Of a DNA stretch of 64,000 nucleotides, positions 63,131 through 64,000 are shown one piece after another (position 1 is the first letter of the stretch; each line of letters opens with the position of its first letter). The notes under the pieces are model-generated. The model was not told the DNA's origin, ran no database searches, and was given only the letters and a program-made list of their open reading frames with translations. This DNA comes from Natrarchaeobius oligotrophus. Its GTDB lineage: Archaea; Halobacteriota; Halobacteria; Halobacteriales; Natrialbaceae. Position numbers and translations under genes: made by a program. The stretch covers positions 310,001 through 374,000 of the forward strand of contig NZ_REFZ01000002.1 of NCBI RefSeq assembly GCF_003841465.1, in the 5' to 3' direction.

Positions 63131-63156
63131 CGGGCGTGCTCTGAAGATCATTCAGA

Positions 63157-64000
63157 ATGCTGTCCAACAAAACGTGTATCGTCGCAGGAGCGGGAACTGG
63201 TATCGGTCGAGCGGTTGCAGTCGAGCTGGCGTCCGCCGGCGCGAACGTCGTCGTGAACGACCTCGGGACGTCGCTCGACGGCGAAGGGGAAACGGACGAG
63301 CCCCTCGAGGAGACCGTCGAAACGATCGAGGAAAACGGCGGAACCGCGCTCGCCCACTTCGGTGACATCAGCTCGTTCGACTACACGGAACGACTGGTCG
63401 ACGACACGCTCGAGGAGTTCGGGCGGATCGACGGCGCGGTGAACTTCGCGGGGATTCTCCGCGACTCCATTTCCTACAAGATGACGCCGGAGATGTGGGA
63501 CGACGTCGTTCGAGTTCACCTGCGTGGCCACTTCGCCCTGTTCCGGAACGTCGCCGCACACTGGCGAGAAGTGGCTCGAGAGGAGGACGATTACCTCGAC
63601 CAATCGCGGTCGTTCGTCAGCGTGAGCAGTCGGTCGGCACTCGGAAAGATCGGACAGATCAACTACTCCTCCGCCAAGGCCGGCATCCTCGGTATGACCC
63701 GTACCGGTGCCAGGGAGCTGGATCGGTACAACGTTCGCGTCAACGCGATCGTTCCGTCCGCGTACACGAGAATGCTCGAGACGGTTCCGGAGGAGAAACG
63801 CTCGTACACGCGCGAGGACATGCCACCGGAGCGGATCGGAGCGATCGTCACCTACCTCATGAGCGACGAGGCAGAAGGCATCACGGGCCAGACGTTCCGG
63901 GCTGGCGGTGACGGCGTCGGCATCATCAAAGATCCGGAGATCCACCGCCTCGGATTCAACGAAGGTGGCTGGACGGCGGAGGACATCGCCGAGCGGTTCT
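63157..64000 (+). CDS. short-chain dehydrogenase, MFE-2 type (partial at the window end)
   Basis: The visible 281 residues form an SDR with the motif GAGTGIGRAVAVELASAG, VNDLG (typical of the peroxisomal MFE-2/HSD17B4 (R)-3-hydroxyacyl-CoA dehydrogenase branch), NFAGILRD, a catalytic Ser in SVSSRSAL and INYSSAKAG with the YxxxK pair. The frame is open past the last base, so the C-terminus is missing from the window. It is divergent from the aldehyde dehydrogenase gene. A hydroxyacyl-CoA or similar alcohol substrate would fit the branch, but other SDR substrates cannot be excluded. Confidence 0.85.
   Translation, partial: MLSNKTCIVAGAGTGIGRAVAVELASAGANVVVNDLGTSLDGEGETDEPLEETVETIEENGGTALAHFGDISSFDYTERLVDDTLEEFGRIDGAVNFAGILRDSISYKMTPEMWDDVVRVHLRGHFALFRNVAAHWREVAREEDDYLDQSRSFVSVSSRSALGKIGQINYSSAKAGILGMTRTGARELDRYNVRVNAIVPSAYTRMLETVPEEKRSYTREDMPPERIGAIVTYLMSDEAEGITGQTFRAGGDGVGIIKDPEIHRLGFNEGGWTAEDIAERF

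Noticed and set aside
1-64000. CRISPR arrays, tRNA/rRNA genes, transposases or integrases
   Set aside because: No regularly spaced repeats, no tRNA-like cloverleaf that I could see and no DDE, HUH or integrase motif in any plausible frame. A covariance search would be more sensitive for tRNAs.

Overview
The window is a high-GC archaeal chromosome or megaplasmid segment from a halophile, most likely a haloarchaeon of the Natrialbales type. The proteins are strongly acidic, CTCGAG-type codon pairs are frequent, lipoproteins carry Tat-type twin-arginine signals, and many ATG codons sit 25-33 nt after an archaeal TATA box (leaderless starts). Lineage-typical families occur (HalOD1, UspA, a TrmB-like HTH, an N-terminally extended thioredoxin). 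I saw no rRNA, tRNA, CRISPR array or insertion sequence. About 50 genes or gene remnants are called, two of them broken.

Layout. 0.1-7.5 kb: a sulfatase, a TIM-barrel sugar-phosphate isomerase-like protein, UspA, a PPOX-like and a CBS protein, a divergent VKOR-like/thioredoxin pair and a divergent ATP-type PEP carboxykinase. 7.6-11.2 kb: a UspA remnant, then a sulfur/thiol module (TusA, DsrE-like, HalOD1, CoA-disulfide-reductase-like flavoprotein, Cys-containing HTH regulator). Several promoters here and the VKOR/thioredoxin promoters share a TATTGTG/CACAATA element. 11.2-14.2 kb: a methyltransferase and a large Dna2/NAM7-type helicase. 14.3-27.2 kb: a catabolic island with a degenerate Ldh2/DUF3726-like protein translationally coupled to a 569-residue protein of unknown function, an IclR regulator, a BCCT transporter, a DapA-family lyase, a phosphotriesterase-family hydrolase and two aldehyde dehydrogenases. 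27.4-34.7 kb: a formate-dehydrogenase-like FdhA with a degenerate NuoF-like partner, and an aldehyde:ferredoxin-oxidoreductase homologue without its CxxCxxxC cluster motif.

35.6-50.3 kb is a sugar island. An operon encodes an ABC sugar importer (binding protein, two permeases, a CarboxypepD_reg membrane protein) and ends in a cytoplasmic sulfatase. Around it lie the ATPase, an IclR regulator, an enolase-superfamily dehydratase, a creatininase-family protein, an SDR, RidA, KDG kinase, KDPG aldolase and a beta-propeller lactonase. Together these could import a sulfated sugar, desulfate it and degrade it through a semi-phosphorylative Entner-Doudoroff-like route.

51.4-53.7 kb holds a ThDP-dependent acetolactate-synthase-like gene broken by a frameshift, and an HD-domain protein. 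54.0-64 kb is a third IclR-headed island: a tricarballylate-dehydrogenase-like flavoprotein (TcuA type), a tripartite tricarboxylate transporter (TctC-TctB-TctA), an aldehyde dehydrogenase and an SDR running off the end. Three IclR regulators, each beside a transporter and oxidative enzymes, make this a dense accessory catabolic region. The two longest apparently empty stretches are 50,278-51,401 and 54,810-56,212.
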